NCBI RefSeq assembly: GCF_051379705.1
Contig: NZ_CP179868.1
Coordinates: 1,922,001-1,986,000 of the forward strand
Direction of reading: 5' to 3'
Length of the DNA: 64,000 nt
DNA from: Ekhidna sp051379705
GTDB taxonomy: Bacteria; Bacteroidota; Bacteroidia; Cytophagales; Cyclobacteriaceae
This document shows positions 36,191-45,162 of the stretch, piece by piece (the stretch's first letter is position 1; the number at the start of each line of letters is the position of its first letter). Both the position numbers and the translations under genes were made by a program. The notes beneath the pieces are model-generated. The model was not told the DNA's origin. It ran no database searches and saw nothing but the letters and a program-made list of their open reading frames with translations.

Positions 36191-36270
36191 TCTCTGTAAT
36201 CCTACACAAAATAGAACAAAATTTAGGCAATTTAGTGTTGTAACCTTGACTTTTAGACTAACCCTCGCAC

Positions 36271-37182
36271 ATGATAAAGAACATAACCCTTCTTTTATTG
36301 TTCACTTTGATCATTTCTTTTGGTCAAAGTTGTACAACGGCTACTTTCGGGCAGCATGCTGATAGTCTTTTTCTGGTTATGGATAACATTTCGATTACCT
36401 ACGACCTGAAGAGACCTGCCAAAAGATATTATATGCCCTATGTACTTGAGGAAATATCCGGTCTTTCATACATGGATCCCGGCTATATTTTGGCAGTAGA
36501 TGACGAATCAGGTAGAGTTTTCCAATATGACCTTTCAAAAGAGGAAGTAATCCATTCAATCGGATTTTATAAGCCCGGCGACTATGAGGGAGTGGAGCTG
36601 ATCAACAATCAGCTTTACGTACTCAAAAGTGATGGAGACCTTTTTAGATTTCCATTCGGATCTAATAAAAAAGTAAAAGCTAAGAAGTTCGAAAATGACC
36701 TTAGCTCAGCTAATGACACAGAAGGACTCGGGTACGACCCTGACTCAAAGGAGCTACTAATAGCTTGCAAGGAGGAGGGTACTATTGGGAAAAAGGAAAT
36801 TGATGGTCGGGCATTCTATAAAGTTAGAATTGATAAAATGAGTCTAAATCCTAATCCTGCTTTCATTATTGGTCCTAAAGAGCTCGAAGCATTTTGGGAA
36901 CAAAATCGTACGTTCGATTATGAGAAAAAACGCATCAAGTTTAAGCCATCAGCAATTGCAACACACCCGATATCAGGTCATTACTACATACTCTCTTCTG
37001 TCGGCAAAATGCTTGTGGTCGTTGCTAAATCCGGTAAAATATTAGCCACATATCCAATATCGCCCAGAATCCTCGGCCAGCCCGAGGGACTCTGCTTTTC
37101 CCCGTCTGCAGATTTGTACATTAGCAGTGAAGGTGAAGGAGATCGTGGATACATTTTAAAGTTTAGAATGAAAAAATCTTAG
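36271..37182 (+). CDS. SdiA-regulated (YjiK-like) beta-propeller lipoprotein
   Basis: A 303-residue protein with a lipoprotein signal (LIISFGQSC, Cys21 as the acylated residue). The rest matches the SdiA-regulated family, which adopts a phytase/esterase-like beta-propeller: EISGLSYMDPGYILAVDDESG, DYEGVELINNQLYVL, ANDTEGLGYDP, PSAIATHPISGHYYIL and QPEGLCFSP. It is probably anchored to the periplasmic face or the outer membrane. It lies 3 nt upstream of a large phosphoesterase/barrel gene and is probably cotranscribed, so both may handle extracellular phosphorylated substrates. Confidence 0.85.
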   Translation: MIKNITLLLLFTLIISFGQSCTTATFGQHADSLFLVMDNISITYDLKRPAKRYYMPYVLEEISGLSYMDPGYILAVDDESGRVFQYDLSKEEVIHSIGFYKPGDYEGVELINNQLYVLKSDGDLFRFPFGSNKKVKAKKFENDLSSANDTEGLGYDPDSKELLIACKEEGTIGKKEIDGRAFYKVRIDKMSLNPNPAFIIGPKELEAFWEQNRTFDYEKKRIKFKPSAIATHPISGHYYILSSVGKMLVVVAKSGKILATYPISPRILGQPEGLCFSPSADLYISSEGEGDRGYILKFRMKKS

Positions 37183-37185
37183 TCT

Positions 37186-40100
37186 ATGAGAAAGCTCCTC
37201 ATAATTTTATCTCTATTTCCTGCTTTTGTGTGGAGTCAAAAAGTCTATCTGATTGGGGATGCAGGTGAGCCAAAAAACCCGGACAAAAACCTAAATCTAC
37301 TTCGAGACAAAATCAAAGATGCTACTGAAAATGACTACTTGATATTTCTTGGGGACAACCTTTATCCTAAAGGCTTGCCTGGAAAAGAGGATCCAAAGCG
37401 GGAAGAAATGGAAAACAAGCTTACACCACAGCTGGAAATCATGAAAGCGTTTCCCGGCACTGCTTATATCATTCCCGGGAATCATGATTGGGCGCAGGGT
37501 CGTAATTATGGCTGGGAAAGAGCTTTAGAAATGGAGCGTTTTATTCGTAACTACTTCGATGGTGAGAATGTGTTTCTTCCGATGGGTGGATGTCCCGGAC
37601 CTTACGAAATTCCGATGAGTGACAAATCGACACTTATAATTCTCAACACACAGTACTTCCTTCACGGCTGGGACAAACCCGATGAAGAAGATAATTGTGA
37701 AAACAAGTCAACCTTAGAAACCCTGGAAGATTTAAAGTCAATAATCAAAAGGAATGCTGGCAAGCACATACTAATTGCAGCTCATCATCCAATGTACTCG
37801 TATGGCGAGCACAACGGCAATTTCAGCTTCAAAGAGCAAATGAAACCCTTGCCCATTCTCGGTAGCATTCAGCCATTGTTCCGGAAACTAATAGGCAATA
37901 TTCAAGACAACACTCATCCGAAATATCGAGCTGTCATGAAGCAAATACTGGCCGCAATGAATGAAGCAACAAACGTGGTTTATGCAGCTGGTCACGAACA
38001 CTCGCTCCAGTTTATTCAGAACGATGGACACCATTTCATAGTAAGTGGATCAGGATCAAAAGTGACACACGTGAAAAAAGGTAAAAACAGTCAATTTGCA
38101 AAAAAGGAGCAAGGATTCGCTATTCTTAAGCTGGAGGATTCTGGAAAGGCTTCTGTTGATTATTGGGGCATTGAAGGAGGGCTCCTCTACGAAAAGGATA
38201 TTTATCAGAAAGATTTGAAAGAGATACTTCAAGAAGCGCCAGATTTAGACTTTTCTGATAGCGTTGTGACAGTTGTTGCAAGCCGGAAGTACGAGGGAGA
38301 TAAAGGGAAGCACCGATGGCTGGGTAAAAACTACCGTGACGTTTGGAGTACTCCGGTCCAAGTGGACGTATTTGACTTAGGCAAAGAAAGAGGCGGACTA
38401 GGGGTTGTGAAAAAAGGAGGCGGAATGCAAACCAAATCGCTTAGACTTCAAGCCAAAGATGAAAGGCAATATGTTTTGCGATCCATTGAAAAATACCCAG
38501 AAAACGCCATTCCTATCCCACTTCAGAAAACGTTTGCTCAGGACATAGTAGAAGATCAAATCTCTGCCTCACATCCCTATGGCGCATTCATTGTGCCACC
38601 TCTGGCCGAAGCTGCCAATATCTATCACACAAATCCAAAACCTGTGTTTATACCAGATGATCCACGGCTCGGACAGTTTCAAAATACATTTGCCGGAACA
38701 CTAGCGCTTTATGAAGAGCGCCCAAATGAAGCCGCCTCACGAGACGCGCATTTTGGTGGCGGAGAAGACGTAGATGGAACTGATAAGGTCATTGAAAATC
38801 TAAAAGAGGATAATGACAATACAGTTGATCAAAATTTTGTGGTAAGAAACCGTCTTTTCGATATGTGGATTGGTGATTGGGATCGACATGATGATCAGTG
38901 GAGATGGGCTCAATTTGATCAGGAAAAAGGAAATTTGTATCGTCCAATTCCACGAGATCGTGATCAAGCATTCTTTATGAACGAAGGAATTATACCAACC
39001 ATTGCCGCCAGAAAGTGGGCCCTTCCTAAGATCGAAGGGTTTGATGAAGAAGTAGACTGGGCTCCTGGTATAAGTCAGAATGCACGATTCTTCGATCGGA
39101 CGTTTATGAATGAACCAGACTGGAACGACTGGCTCGAACAAATCAAATTTTTGCAACAAAACCTCACCGATCAAGTCATTGAAAATGCGGTGGCTACCTG
39201 GCCGGACCAAATCGAAGAATTGACGGGAGAGCGAATCATCAAAGGTCTGAAAGCTCGAAGAACAAATATGGAGTCTTATGCAAGAGAGCTTTACCTGTTC
39301 CTTTCAAAAGAGGTGGAGGTTGTAGGCTCAGATAAGCATGAATACTTTTTCGTGGAGCATATTAATGCTGAAGAAACTAAAGTGACCGTAAGAAAAAGAA
39401 AAAAAGATGGTGACATAGAACATGTCATTTATGAGCGACTATTCAAAGCAGATGAAACCAAAGAAATTCGTCTTTACGGTTTAGATGGTGAAGATATATT
39501 CGAAGTGACAGGTCAGTCTAAAATCAACCTTCGGATCATTGGAGGAACGGACAAAGACCTGATTATCAATGGCAATGCAGATGAGAAACTATCGAACGTC
39601 AAAGTGTACGACCGATTTAAGAGCACACAGGTTCAAGGAAACTCTCAAGGAATATTAAAGCTCAGTGATAATCCAGATATCAATAGATACAATCGCAAAG
39701 CTTTCAAATATGATATACTGATGCCGTTGGTTACTGGAGCAATAAACCCGGATGATGGAATTTTCCTGGGTGGTGGATTTGTCTATACAAAGCATGGCTG
39801 GCGCAAAGAGCCTTTTGCCGCACAACATACCTTCACTGCTATCGGAGCATTTGCTACTGGCTCGTTCCAATTTAAATACGGCGGTGACTATACTGATGTG
39901 TTAGGCAAGTGGGATCTCAATACTTCCGTGCTTTGGCAAGAGCCATTTTTTGTCCACAACTTTTTTGGTATTGGCAATGAGACTGAGTTTCTAATGGATC
40001 AATTTGTAGCTCCGGATGATGACCCGATCGACTACTATCGTGTGAGAATGGATCGATTGGAACTAGATGTCGGATTGTCCAGAAATGTAGGAGCCAAAGC

Positions 40101-40770
40101 AAAATTCTACTTTAGCGGAGGCTATAAAACAGTGGAAGTTGACAATACGGCCAATCGCTTCATCTCGGACCTATCAACAGATGCAAATGACTTTGAAGCA
40201 AACCAGTATGCACGTTTTACCACAGGCATTTCATTTGACTCCCGAGACAGCAAAGTTTTACCAAAAGCAGGTATGATGGCAAAAGCCGAAATTGAGCATT
40301 TGGAGGCAATTACTGATATTTCTGAAAACACCTCTCGCTTAAGTGCGGAATGGTCTTTCTTCCTCACTGCCAAACTTCCTTCTCGCTTAGTTATTGGAAA
40401 TAGGTTAGGTGCTGCACATATCACCTCTGATAACTTCGACTTCTTCAATGCAAATATCCTTGGAGGGCGATCAAACTTAAGGGGATATAGAAGAACACGC
40501 TTCTATGGACAAACTTCATTCTATCACAATCTTGACCTGCGATTAAAGATAGCATCTTTTAGAAGCTACATATTTCCCGGACAGTTTGGACTTTTGGCAT
40601 TCCACGACATTGGACGTGTGTGGGTGGATGGAGAAAACTCCGATGAATGGCATGCTGGTAAAGGATTCGGCATCTGGGTAAGTCCATTAAACACGTTGGT
40701 GCTGAATCTCAATTACGCATTTGGAGAAGATGAAAACCTACCTGCCTTCTCTATGAATTTCTTTTTCTAA
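37186..40770 (+). CDS. Metallophosphoesterase / kinase-like / beta-barrel fusion protein
   Basis: A 1,194-residue exported protein (signal peptide 1-17). Residues ~18-330 are a calcineurin-type metallophosphoesterase: LIGDAGEP, LGDNLYP, PGNHDW, AHHPMYSYGEH and AGHEHSL. The central part (~350-720) contains GDWDRHDDQW (Asp566-Arg567-His568) and PIPRDRDQAF (586-596). These recall the catalytic and metal loops of CotH/HipA-type kinase folds; this is my inference. The last ~350 residues form an Omp85/surface-antigen-like barrel (GGRSNLRGYRRTRFYGQ) ending in MNFFF. It therefore probably sits in the outer membrane, with the phosphoesterase on the periplasmic side. Confidence 0.85.
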   Translation: MRKLLIILSLFPAFVWSQKVYLIGDAGEPKNPDKNLNLLRDKIKDATENDYLIFLGDNLYPKGLPGKEDPKREEMENKLTPQLEIMKAFPGTAYIIPGNHDWAQGRNYGWERALEMERFIRNYFDGENVFLPMGGCPGPYEIPMSDKSTLIILNTQYFLHGWDKPDEEDNCENKSTLETLEDLKSIIKRNAGKHILIAAHHPMYSYGEHNGNFSFKEQMKPLPILGSIQPLFRKLIGNIQDNTHPKYRAVMKQILAAMNEATNVVYAAGHEHSLQFIQNDGHHFIVSGSGSKVTHVKKGKNSQFAKKEQGFAILKLEDSGKASVDYWGIEGGLLYEKDIYQKDLKEILQEAPDLDFSDSVVTVVASRKYEGDKGKHRWLGKNYRDVWSTPVQVDVFDLGKERGGLGVVKKGGGMQTKSLRLQAKDERQYVLRSIEKYPENAIPIPLQKTFAQDIVEDQISASHPYGAFIVPPLAEAANIYHTNPKPVFIPDDPRLGQFQNTFAGTLALYEERPNEAASRDAHFGGGEDVDGTDKVIENLKEDNDNTVDQNFVVRNRLFDMWIGDWDRHDDQWRWAQFDQEKGNLYRPIPRDRDQAFFMNEGIIPTIAARKWALPKIEGFDEEVDWAPGISQNARFFDRTFMNEPDWNDWLEQIKFLQQNLTDQVIENAVATWPDQIEELTGERIIKGLKARRTNMESYARELYLFLSKEVEVVGSDKHEYFFVEHINAEETKVTVRKRKKDGDIEHVIYERLFKADETKEIRLYGLDGEDIFEVTGQSKINLRIIGGTDKDLIINGNADEKLSNVKVYDRFKSTQVQGNSQGILKLSDNPDINRYNRKAFKYDILMPLVTGAINPDDGIFLGGGFVYTKHGWRKEPFAAQHTFTAIGAFATGSFQFKYGGDYTDVLGKWDLNTSVLWQEPFFVHNFFGIGNETEFLMDQFVAPDDDPIDYYRVRMDRLELDVGLSRNVGAKAKFYFSGGYKTVEVDNTANRFISDLSTDANDFEANQYARFTTGISFDSRDSKVLPKAGMMAKAEIEHLEAITDISENTSRLSAEWSFFLTAKLPSRLVIGNRLGAAHITSDNFDFFNANILGGRSNLRGYRRTRFYGQTSFYHNLDLRLKIASFRSYIFPGQFGLLAFHDIGRVWVDGENSDEWHAGKGFGIWVSPLNTLVLNLNYAFGEDENLPAFSMNFFF

Positions 40771-40776
40771 AAAAGA

Positions 40777-40801
40777 AATCCCCTCGTTTGGCAAGGGGAT
40801 T
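40777..40801 (-). terminator. Terminator between the phosphoesterase/barrel gene and the DUF1573 gene
   Basis: The 8-bp arms AATCCCCT / AGGGGATT have a 9-nt loop. On the minus strand they are followed by TCTTTTTT, so the site mainly ends the DUF1573 transcript. On the plus strand the following run is weaker (AGAATTTTATT), but it may still serve the upstream gene. Confidence 0.8.
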
Positions 40802-40807
40802 AGAATT

Positions 40808-41173
40808 TTATTCGACCACTTCGCCGTTAAAGTACAAATAGGTGTACTCTTCAGATTCAGAGGTTTTGATGCGAATGTTCTTTTTGAACGATCCTATTTT
40901 TCCAGATCTAAAATTAGCCGTAATGGATGCCGTTTCGCCAGCACCGATTTCATTAGACGGAAATTTTACATTCGTGCATCCACATGACCCTTTCGCTTCC
41001 AGAATACGAATTGGCTCATTAGTCATATTCGTAAATTCGAATGAAAGATCTTTTGATTCACTTTTGGTCACTTGTCCCAAATCAATAGAAGTGGTCTTCC
41101 ACTTTATTGGAGCCATACCGGCAACTACAGCTACTGCAATTCCCAGCATTACGATAAATGTCGCTTTTCTCAT
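40808..41173 (-). CDS. DUF1573 exported protein
   Basis: A 121-residue protein with a signal peptide and a single DUF1573 immunoglobulin-like domain. The domain shows the family hallmarks FEFTNMTNEPIRI, AKGSCGCTNVKFP (two cysteines) and ITANFRSGKIGSFKKNI. I start at the ATG at 41171-41173 (MRKATFIVM); the longer frame to 41218 adds 15 polar residues before the signal peptide. It is divergent from the first histidine kinase, with the phased GTTAA repeats in between. Function of the family is unknown. Confidence 0.87.
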   Translation of the reverse strand: MRKATFIVMLGIAVAVVAGMAPIKWKTTSIDLGQVTKSESKDLSFEFTNMTNEPIRILEAKGSCGCTNVKFPSNEIGAGETASITANFRSGKIGSFKKNIRIKTSESEEYTYLYFNGEVVE

Positions 41174-41227
41174 ATTACTATAATTTTTATTTGATCCAAA
41201 TGTGATGCTGGAAGACATAACCCTGTG

Positions 41228-41264
41228 TTAATGACCTCCTAATGATTGTTAATGAGTTGTTAAA
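41228..41264 (+). promoter_or_regulatory. Helically phased TTAATGA direct repeats (putative response-regulator operator)
   Basis: Four copies of a (G)TTAATGA-like element have their TAA cores at 41229, 41240, 41250 and 41261, spaced 11, 10 and 11 bp. They therefore lie on one face of the DNA. This is the pattern of OmpR/PhoB-class response regulators. The array ends 26 nt before a TAnnTTTG promoter of the kinase gene. The second two-component operon has the same design at 46079. Confidence 0.65.
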
Positions 41265-41290
41265 CCAATCATTTCCACCTATTAACCACT

Positions 41291-41298
41291 TACTTTTG
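41291..41298 (+). promoter_or_regulatory. -7 promoter element of the first histidine kinase operon
   Basis: TACTTTTG matches TAnnTTTG and ends 4 nt before the ATG at 41303, implying a leaderless or nearly leaderless mRNA. I see no -33 element at the expected distance, which fits activator-dependent transcription from the phased repeats upstream. Confidence 0.6.
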
Positions 41299-41302
41299 GA
41301 AA

Positions 41303-42538
41303 ATGAAGAGTGCTCACATACGTGCTTTGATCGTACTTGCCATCATAACATTGGTTGGCATCATAGGTACCCAGATCTTCTGGCTCAATCGCGCAATAGA
41401 GCAACAAGATCAGGTATTTAATCACAACGTTCAGGCTGCACTTCGCAACGTGGTGGAATCATTATGTGAAGCCAACGGCAAAGATTTTCCAACCATAAAT
41501 CCGATTGAGCAAGTCAGCGGAAACTATTTCATCGTTCGCACAAACGATCGAATAGATCTCGCAAATCTCGAATACCTGATCTCAGCCGAAATCAAGAAAC
41601 GATCCATATCTCAGGACTTTGAGTATGGTGTGTATGATTGTGCCAATGACAGGATGGTTTATGCTGAAAATGTCAACCTGAGTGCTGAAAAAAGGGTAGA
41701 TGTAATACCTGTCTTGGAGAATGAAGAGTACTATTTTGGAGTTTATTTTCCTGAAAAATCAAAGAGTCTACTAGCCGGATTTGACCTTTGGAAGTTCACC
41801 ACACTAATTACTCTGGTAGTGATCGTCTTCTTTGGATATGCTCTGTTTGTGATACTGAGGCAAAAGCGTTTAAGTGAAGTGCAAAAAGACTTCATTAACA
41901 ATGTAAGTCATGAGCTTAAAACCCCACTTGCCACACTTTCACTGGCCTCATCCACACTAAAGGAAAGATCTTCTGAACAAGACAACAAATACCTTCAAAT
42001 TATTGAAGCAGAAGTCAGCCGCCTTCAAAAAAATGTTGAAGATATACTTCATTCATCGCTTTTAGATTCGAAGGTTAAGATAGCATTGGAACCCATGCGG
42101 GTTAAGGAATACTTGACAGAAATGACAAGTCAATTCCAAAATGAGTACGCTGCATATATGATAAATTGGAAGTTTGAAGGAGAGGCTCCTCAAGCAATAA
42201 ATTCGAATAAAAAACTGCTTGGTAACATGTTGAGAAATCTTGTTGACAATGCTGTCAAATACGGTGGTAAGAATATCACAATCGAGATTGAGCAAGATGC
42301 TAACAAGACCTATCTATCTATTACTGATGATGGTCAGGGAATTTCAGAAAAGCATCAAAAGAAGGTTTTCGAAAAGTTTTATCGAGTTCCTGAGATACAA
42401 AATCAGCACAATCAAAAAGGGTTTGGATTGGGACTACAAATTGTAGCCTCTGCTGTGAAAAAACTTGGAGGAAAAGTTGAACTTGAATCAGCTGTTGGTG
42501 TTGGAAGTACCTTTAAAATCACACTCCCCAATGGCTAA
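41303..42538 (+). CDS. Sensor histidine kinase (first pair)
   Basis: A 411-residue kinase with a membrane helix at residues 9-29, a periplasmic sensor of ~125 residues and a second helix at ~157-178. Then come the dimerisation domain with the phospho-acceptor His (NNVSHELKTPLATL) and the ATPase domain with N box NLVDNAVKYGG, G1 DDGQGISE and G2 GFGLGL. It overlaps the following response regulator gene by 8 nt. It resembles the kinase at 46152 in layout and would phosphorylate its partner at the conserved Asp. Stimulus unknown. Confidence 0.93.
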   Translation: MKSAHIRALIVLAIITLVGIIGTQIFWLNRAIEQQDQVFNHNVQAALRNVVESLCEANGKDFPTINPIEQVSGNYFIVRTNDRIDLANLEYLISAEIKKRSISQDFEYGVYDCANDRMVYAENVNLSAEKRVDVIPVLENEEYYFGVYFPEKSKSLLAGFDLWKFTTLITLVVIVFFGYALFVILRQKRLSEVQKDFINNVSHELKTPLATLSLASSTLKERSSEQDNKYLQIIEAEVSRLQKNVEDILHSSLLDSKVKIALEPMRVKEYLTEMTSQFQNEYAAYMINWKFEGEAPQAINSNKKLLGNMLRNLVDNAVKYGGKNITIEIEQDANKTYLSITDDGQGISEKHQKKVFEKFYRVPEIQNQHNQKGFGLGLQIVASAVKKLGGKVELESAVGVGSTFKITLPNG

Positions 42539-43229
42539 GATTCTACTAGCAGAAGACGATCAGAATCTTGGATTCATGGTACAGGACAACCTGGAATCAC
42601 TAGGTCACGATGTAATTTGGTGCCAGGATGGAGTTCAAGCATTCGAAGCATTTCAGCGTTCTGATTTCGAAATCTGTGTGCTGGATGTGATGATGCCAAA
42701 AATGGATGGCTTTCAACTCGCCGGACAAATTCGGAAAGAAAGTGAGCTTGTTCCAATCATTTTCCTCACTGCCAAGTCGCAAGAAGAAGATCGACTATCT
42801 GGATTTGAAATTGGAGGTGATGATTATGTGACAAAGCCATTCTCCATAAAAGAACTGAGCTACCGTATAGATGTATTCTTACGCAGGAATGCTGGAAACA
42901 AGCAAATAGTACTTCATCAGCCAATAGAATTTGGCAACTCGTACTTCGATCCTAAAAACCTTCTCTACTCATATAATGAAGAACAGCAATCACTCACCCA
43001 AATGGAGGCTAACCTGATGAGTTTATTGATTAGTAATAAAAATGAACTTATCAAACGAGAGACGATCCTGGAGACTATTTGGGGCGAAAATGATTACTTC
43101 AAAGGAAGGAGTTTAGATGTGTTTGTTACACGCCTAAGGAAGTATCTAAAGAAAGATGAAAGCCTTGAAATCCGTAATCATCATGGAGTTGGATTTAGCC
43201 TGATGATCTCTCCAAACTCCAAGGAGTAA
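42531..43229 (+). CDS. OmpR-type response regulator (first pair)
   Basis: A 232-residue regulator with a receiver domain (AEDDQNLGF, phospho-acceptor Asp52 in VLDVMMPKMDGF, FLTAKSQEEDR with Thr/Lys) and a C-terminal winged helix (from ~130, ending GVGFSLMIS). I start at the ATG at 42531 (MAKILLAEDD), which overlaps the kinase stop by 8 nt; the open frame further upstream runs inside the kinase gene. It probably binds the phased TTAATGA repeats upstream of its own operon. Confidence 0.93.
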   Translation: MAKILLAEDDQNLGFMVQDNLESLGHDVIWCQDGVQAFEAFQRSDFEICVLDVMMPKMDGFQLAGQIRKESELVPIIFLTAKSQEEDRLSGFEIGGDDYVTKPFSIKELSYRIDVFLRRNAGNKQIVLHQPIEFGNSYFDPKNLLYSYNEEQQSLTQMEANLMSLLISNKNELIKRETILETIWGENDYFKGRSLDVFVTRLRKYLKKDESLEIRNHHGVGFSLMISPNSKE

Positions 43230-43328
43230 AATCCAAACATCCACTTAATATCGTAGGTTGTACTGAGACATTCCGAGGAGTCGGAAGGTCATATCTATTA
43301 ACCATCAACCAAATTACTACAGACTTAC

Positions 43329-44720
43329 ATGAGTCAATCTAAACTACTAAAACAGCGCGCCACAGAAGTCGAATGGGAGGAAGAGCTAAAGAAAACTACT
43401 GTCAAATACCACATTGCAGGGTCGTGGGTAGCTGTAATTTTTAACCTGATCTTTGGAGCCACTGATTACATAAATGTTAATCATCATTTTGAGGTGTTTT
43501 TCATTTTCCGGTTAGCCGTGTCATCACTTACCGCTATCATACTGGTATTTCGAAAACCGCTCAATATTTCTGCTGACTTTCTGATTTTTGTTCCTTTTCT
43601 TTTGATCTCCATCCAGAATGCATTTATGTGGAGTTTGATGGATGCAGATCTCTTACAAAAACACACCTTGGCATATATCGCACTCTTCATCGGTGCTGGC
43701 ATGCTGGTCCTTTGGCGAATTTACTGGTCCATCATAGTCGTTGTGATTTCAATCGCTTCCAACTTCTATTTCCTTATTAGAAACAGTACACTGGGTGTGG
43801 AAGAGATATTAGCAAGTGGAGGCCTGCTTACAGGAACCGTAATGATATTCTCAATTATACTGATTCAAACACGCTATAACCTGACAAAACGCGAGATCAT
43901 TTCACGACTCTCGTTGAAAGAATCAAATAAGATTCTTAACCAACAAAAGAAAATCATTGAATCAAAGAATAAAGACATAACCTCAAGCATCAGGTATGCC
44001 AAAAAAATCCAAGAAGCCATTCTTCCATCAGACAAGAGTATTAAGAAGTATTTGCCAAATTCATTTGTCTTTTATCGTCCGAGAGATATCGTTAGTGGAG
44101 ATTTCTATTGGTTCAAGCACGAGGATGATGTTTCCTACATTGCTGCTGTAGACTGTACAGGTCATGGCGTACCAGGGGCATTTATGAGTATGATTGGAAA
44201 TACCATCTTAAATAAGATTGCTCCAGAAAAGACCCAACCAGCCGAAATTTTAAATTCCATGCGGAAAGAAGTCATCGACACAATGGAGCAAGGGCAAGAA
44301 AGTGCTCAACGAGATGGAATGGATATTGCATTGTGTACCATAAATCACAGAACAAACATGCTGGAATATGCAGGAGCATTCAATCCATTGTGCCTTTTTA
44401 GGGATAATGAGCTTATTGAGATTAAGGCAGATCGTATGCCAATCGGATCATATTTTGGTAAAATAGATAAGAAGTATACGAACCATTCAATAGAATTAAA
44501 GGCTGGCGATACCTTTTTCATTTATAGTGATGGTTTTCAGGATCAGATTGGCGGGCCAAATGATCGGAAGTATTCCTCAAAGCAGTTTAAGTCATTTCTG
44601 CAAAGTATCGCCCAAGAAGATTCAAACGAACAATTACAACGTCTCAAGGACGAAATCGAAAAGTGGCAGGGAAAAGATGTACAGCTAGATGATATGTTAA
44701 TTATTGGAGTAAAAGTTTAA
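43329..44720 (+). CDS. Membrane SpoIIE/PP2C-type serine phosphatase
   Basis: A 463-residue protein with about six membrane helices (residues ~30-185), a short coiled coil (~190-220) and a C-terminal PP2C-like phosphatase of the SpoIIE/RsbU type: PRDIVSGDFYWF, AAVDCTGHGVPGAFMS, and late YSDGFQDQIGG and LDDMLIIGVKV. It is followed after 3 nt by a SiaC-family gene, so it probably dephosphorylates that protein, as SiaA does with SiaC in Pseudomonas aeruginosa. An inverted repeat TTCCGA-ggag-TCGGAA (43271-43286) sits in its upstream region. Confidence 0.9.
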   Translation: MSQSKLLKQRATEVEWEEELKKTTVKYHIAGSWVAVIFNLIFGATDYINVNHHFEVFFIFRLAVSSLTAIILVFRKPLNISADFLIFVPFLLISIQNAFMWSLMDADLLQKHTLAYIALFIGAGMLVLWRIYWSIIVVVISIASNFYFLIRNSTLGVEEILASGGLLTGTVMIFSIILIQTRYNLTKREIISRLSLKESNKILNQQKKIIESKNKDITSSIRYAKKIQEAILPSDKSIKKYLPNSFVFYRPRDIVSGDFYWFKHEDDVSYIAAVDCTGHGVPGAFMSMIGNTILNKIAPEKTQPAEILNSMRKEVIDTMEQGQESAQRDGMDIALCTINHRTNMLEYAGAFNPLCLFRDNELIEIKADRMPIGSYFGKIDKKYTNHSIELKAGDTFFIYSDGFQDQIGGPNDRKYSSKQFKSFLQSIAQEDSNEQLQRLKDEIEKWQGKDVQLDDMLIIGVKV

Positions 44721-44723
44721 AAT

Positions 44724-45113
44724 ATGAAAGCGTTATTTATCACCGAGTCAACCAAAACAACACCTCATGCTTCTGTCAATTATAGATCCGGAAAGATTGA
44801 GCTGAGTGGTCGTTCCAGTCCGGAAAATACAATGGAATTTTATGATCCATTCATCAAAGCCATCGTATTGATGTCTCGATTAAAAAGACCAAAAATTGAA
44901 GCCAACTTCAAGATGGTATATTTCAATACAAGTTCAGCTCGATGCATATACCTTGTTGTCAAGGTTCTGAAAAAACTACAAGATTGTGGCAAACAAATAT
45001 CGATCAACTGGTATGCAGATGAAGACGATGAAGATATGATAGAAACCGGAATGGACTTCCAGGATATCATCGGGATTAAGTTCAACTTCCGTTCTACAGA
45101 GATTGCAGATTAA
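44724..45113 (+). CDS. SiaC-family regulatory phosphoprotein (DUF1987)
   Basis: A 129-residue protein of the DUF1987/SiaC family. The probable phosphorylation site is Thr69 in VYFNTSSARC, equivalent to the NTSS threonine of P. aeruginosa SiaC. There, SiaC is phosphorylated by the kinase SiaB and dephosphorylated by SiaA. Here the phosphatase gene is 3 nt upstream, but no SiaB-like kinase gene is next to it. A hairpin follows the stop codon. Confidence 0.87.
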   Translation: MKALFITESTKTTPHASVNYRSGKIELSGRSSPENTMEFYDPFIKAIVLMSRLKRPKIEANFKMVYFNTSSARCIYLVVKVLKKLQDCGKQISINWYADEDDEDMIETGMDFQDIIGIKFNFRSTEIAD

Positions 45114-45143
45114 GTGAAAAAGCCGACCATTTCTGATCGGCTT
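45114..45143 (-). terminator. Terminator for the T9SS-sorted protein gene
   Basis: The arms AAGCCGA / TCGGCTT enclose a 10-nt loop. On the minus strand the stem is followed by a T5 run, which fits termination of the gene ending at 45163. On the plus strand there is no T-run, so it probably does not end the siaC-like transcript efficiently. Confidence 0.65.
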
Positions 45144-45162
45144 CATTATCAATTTAGCTTAC

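Noticed and set aside
43271..43286. Inverted repeat TTCCGA-ggag-TCGGAA upstream of the SpoIIE-type phosphatase as a terminator
   Set aside because: The stem is only 6 bp and there is no T-run on either strand; it might be an operator or leader hairpin but evidence is too thin.
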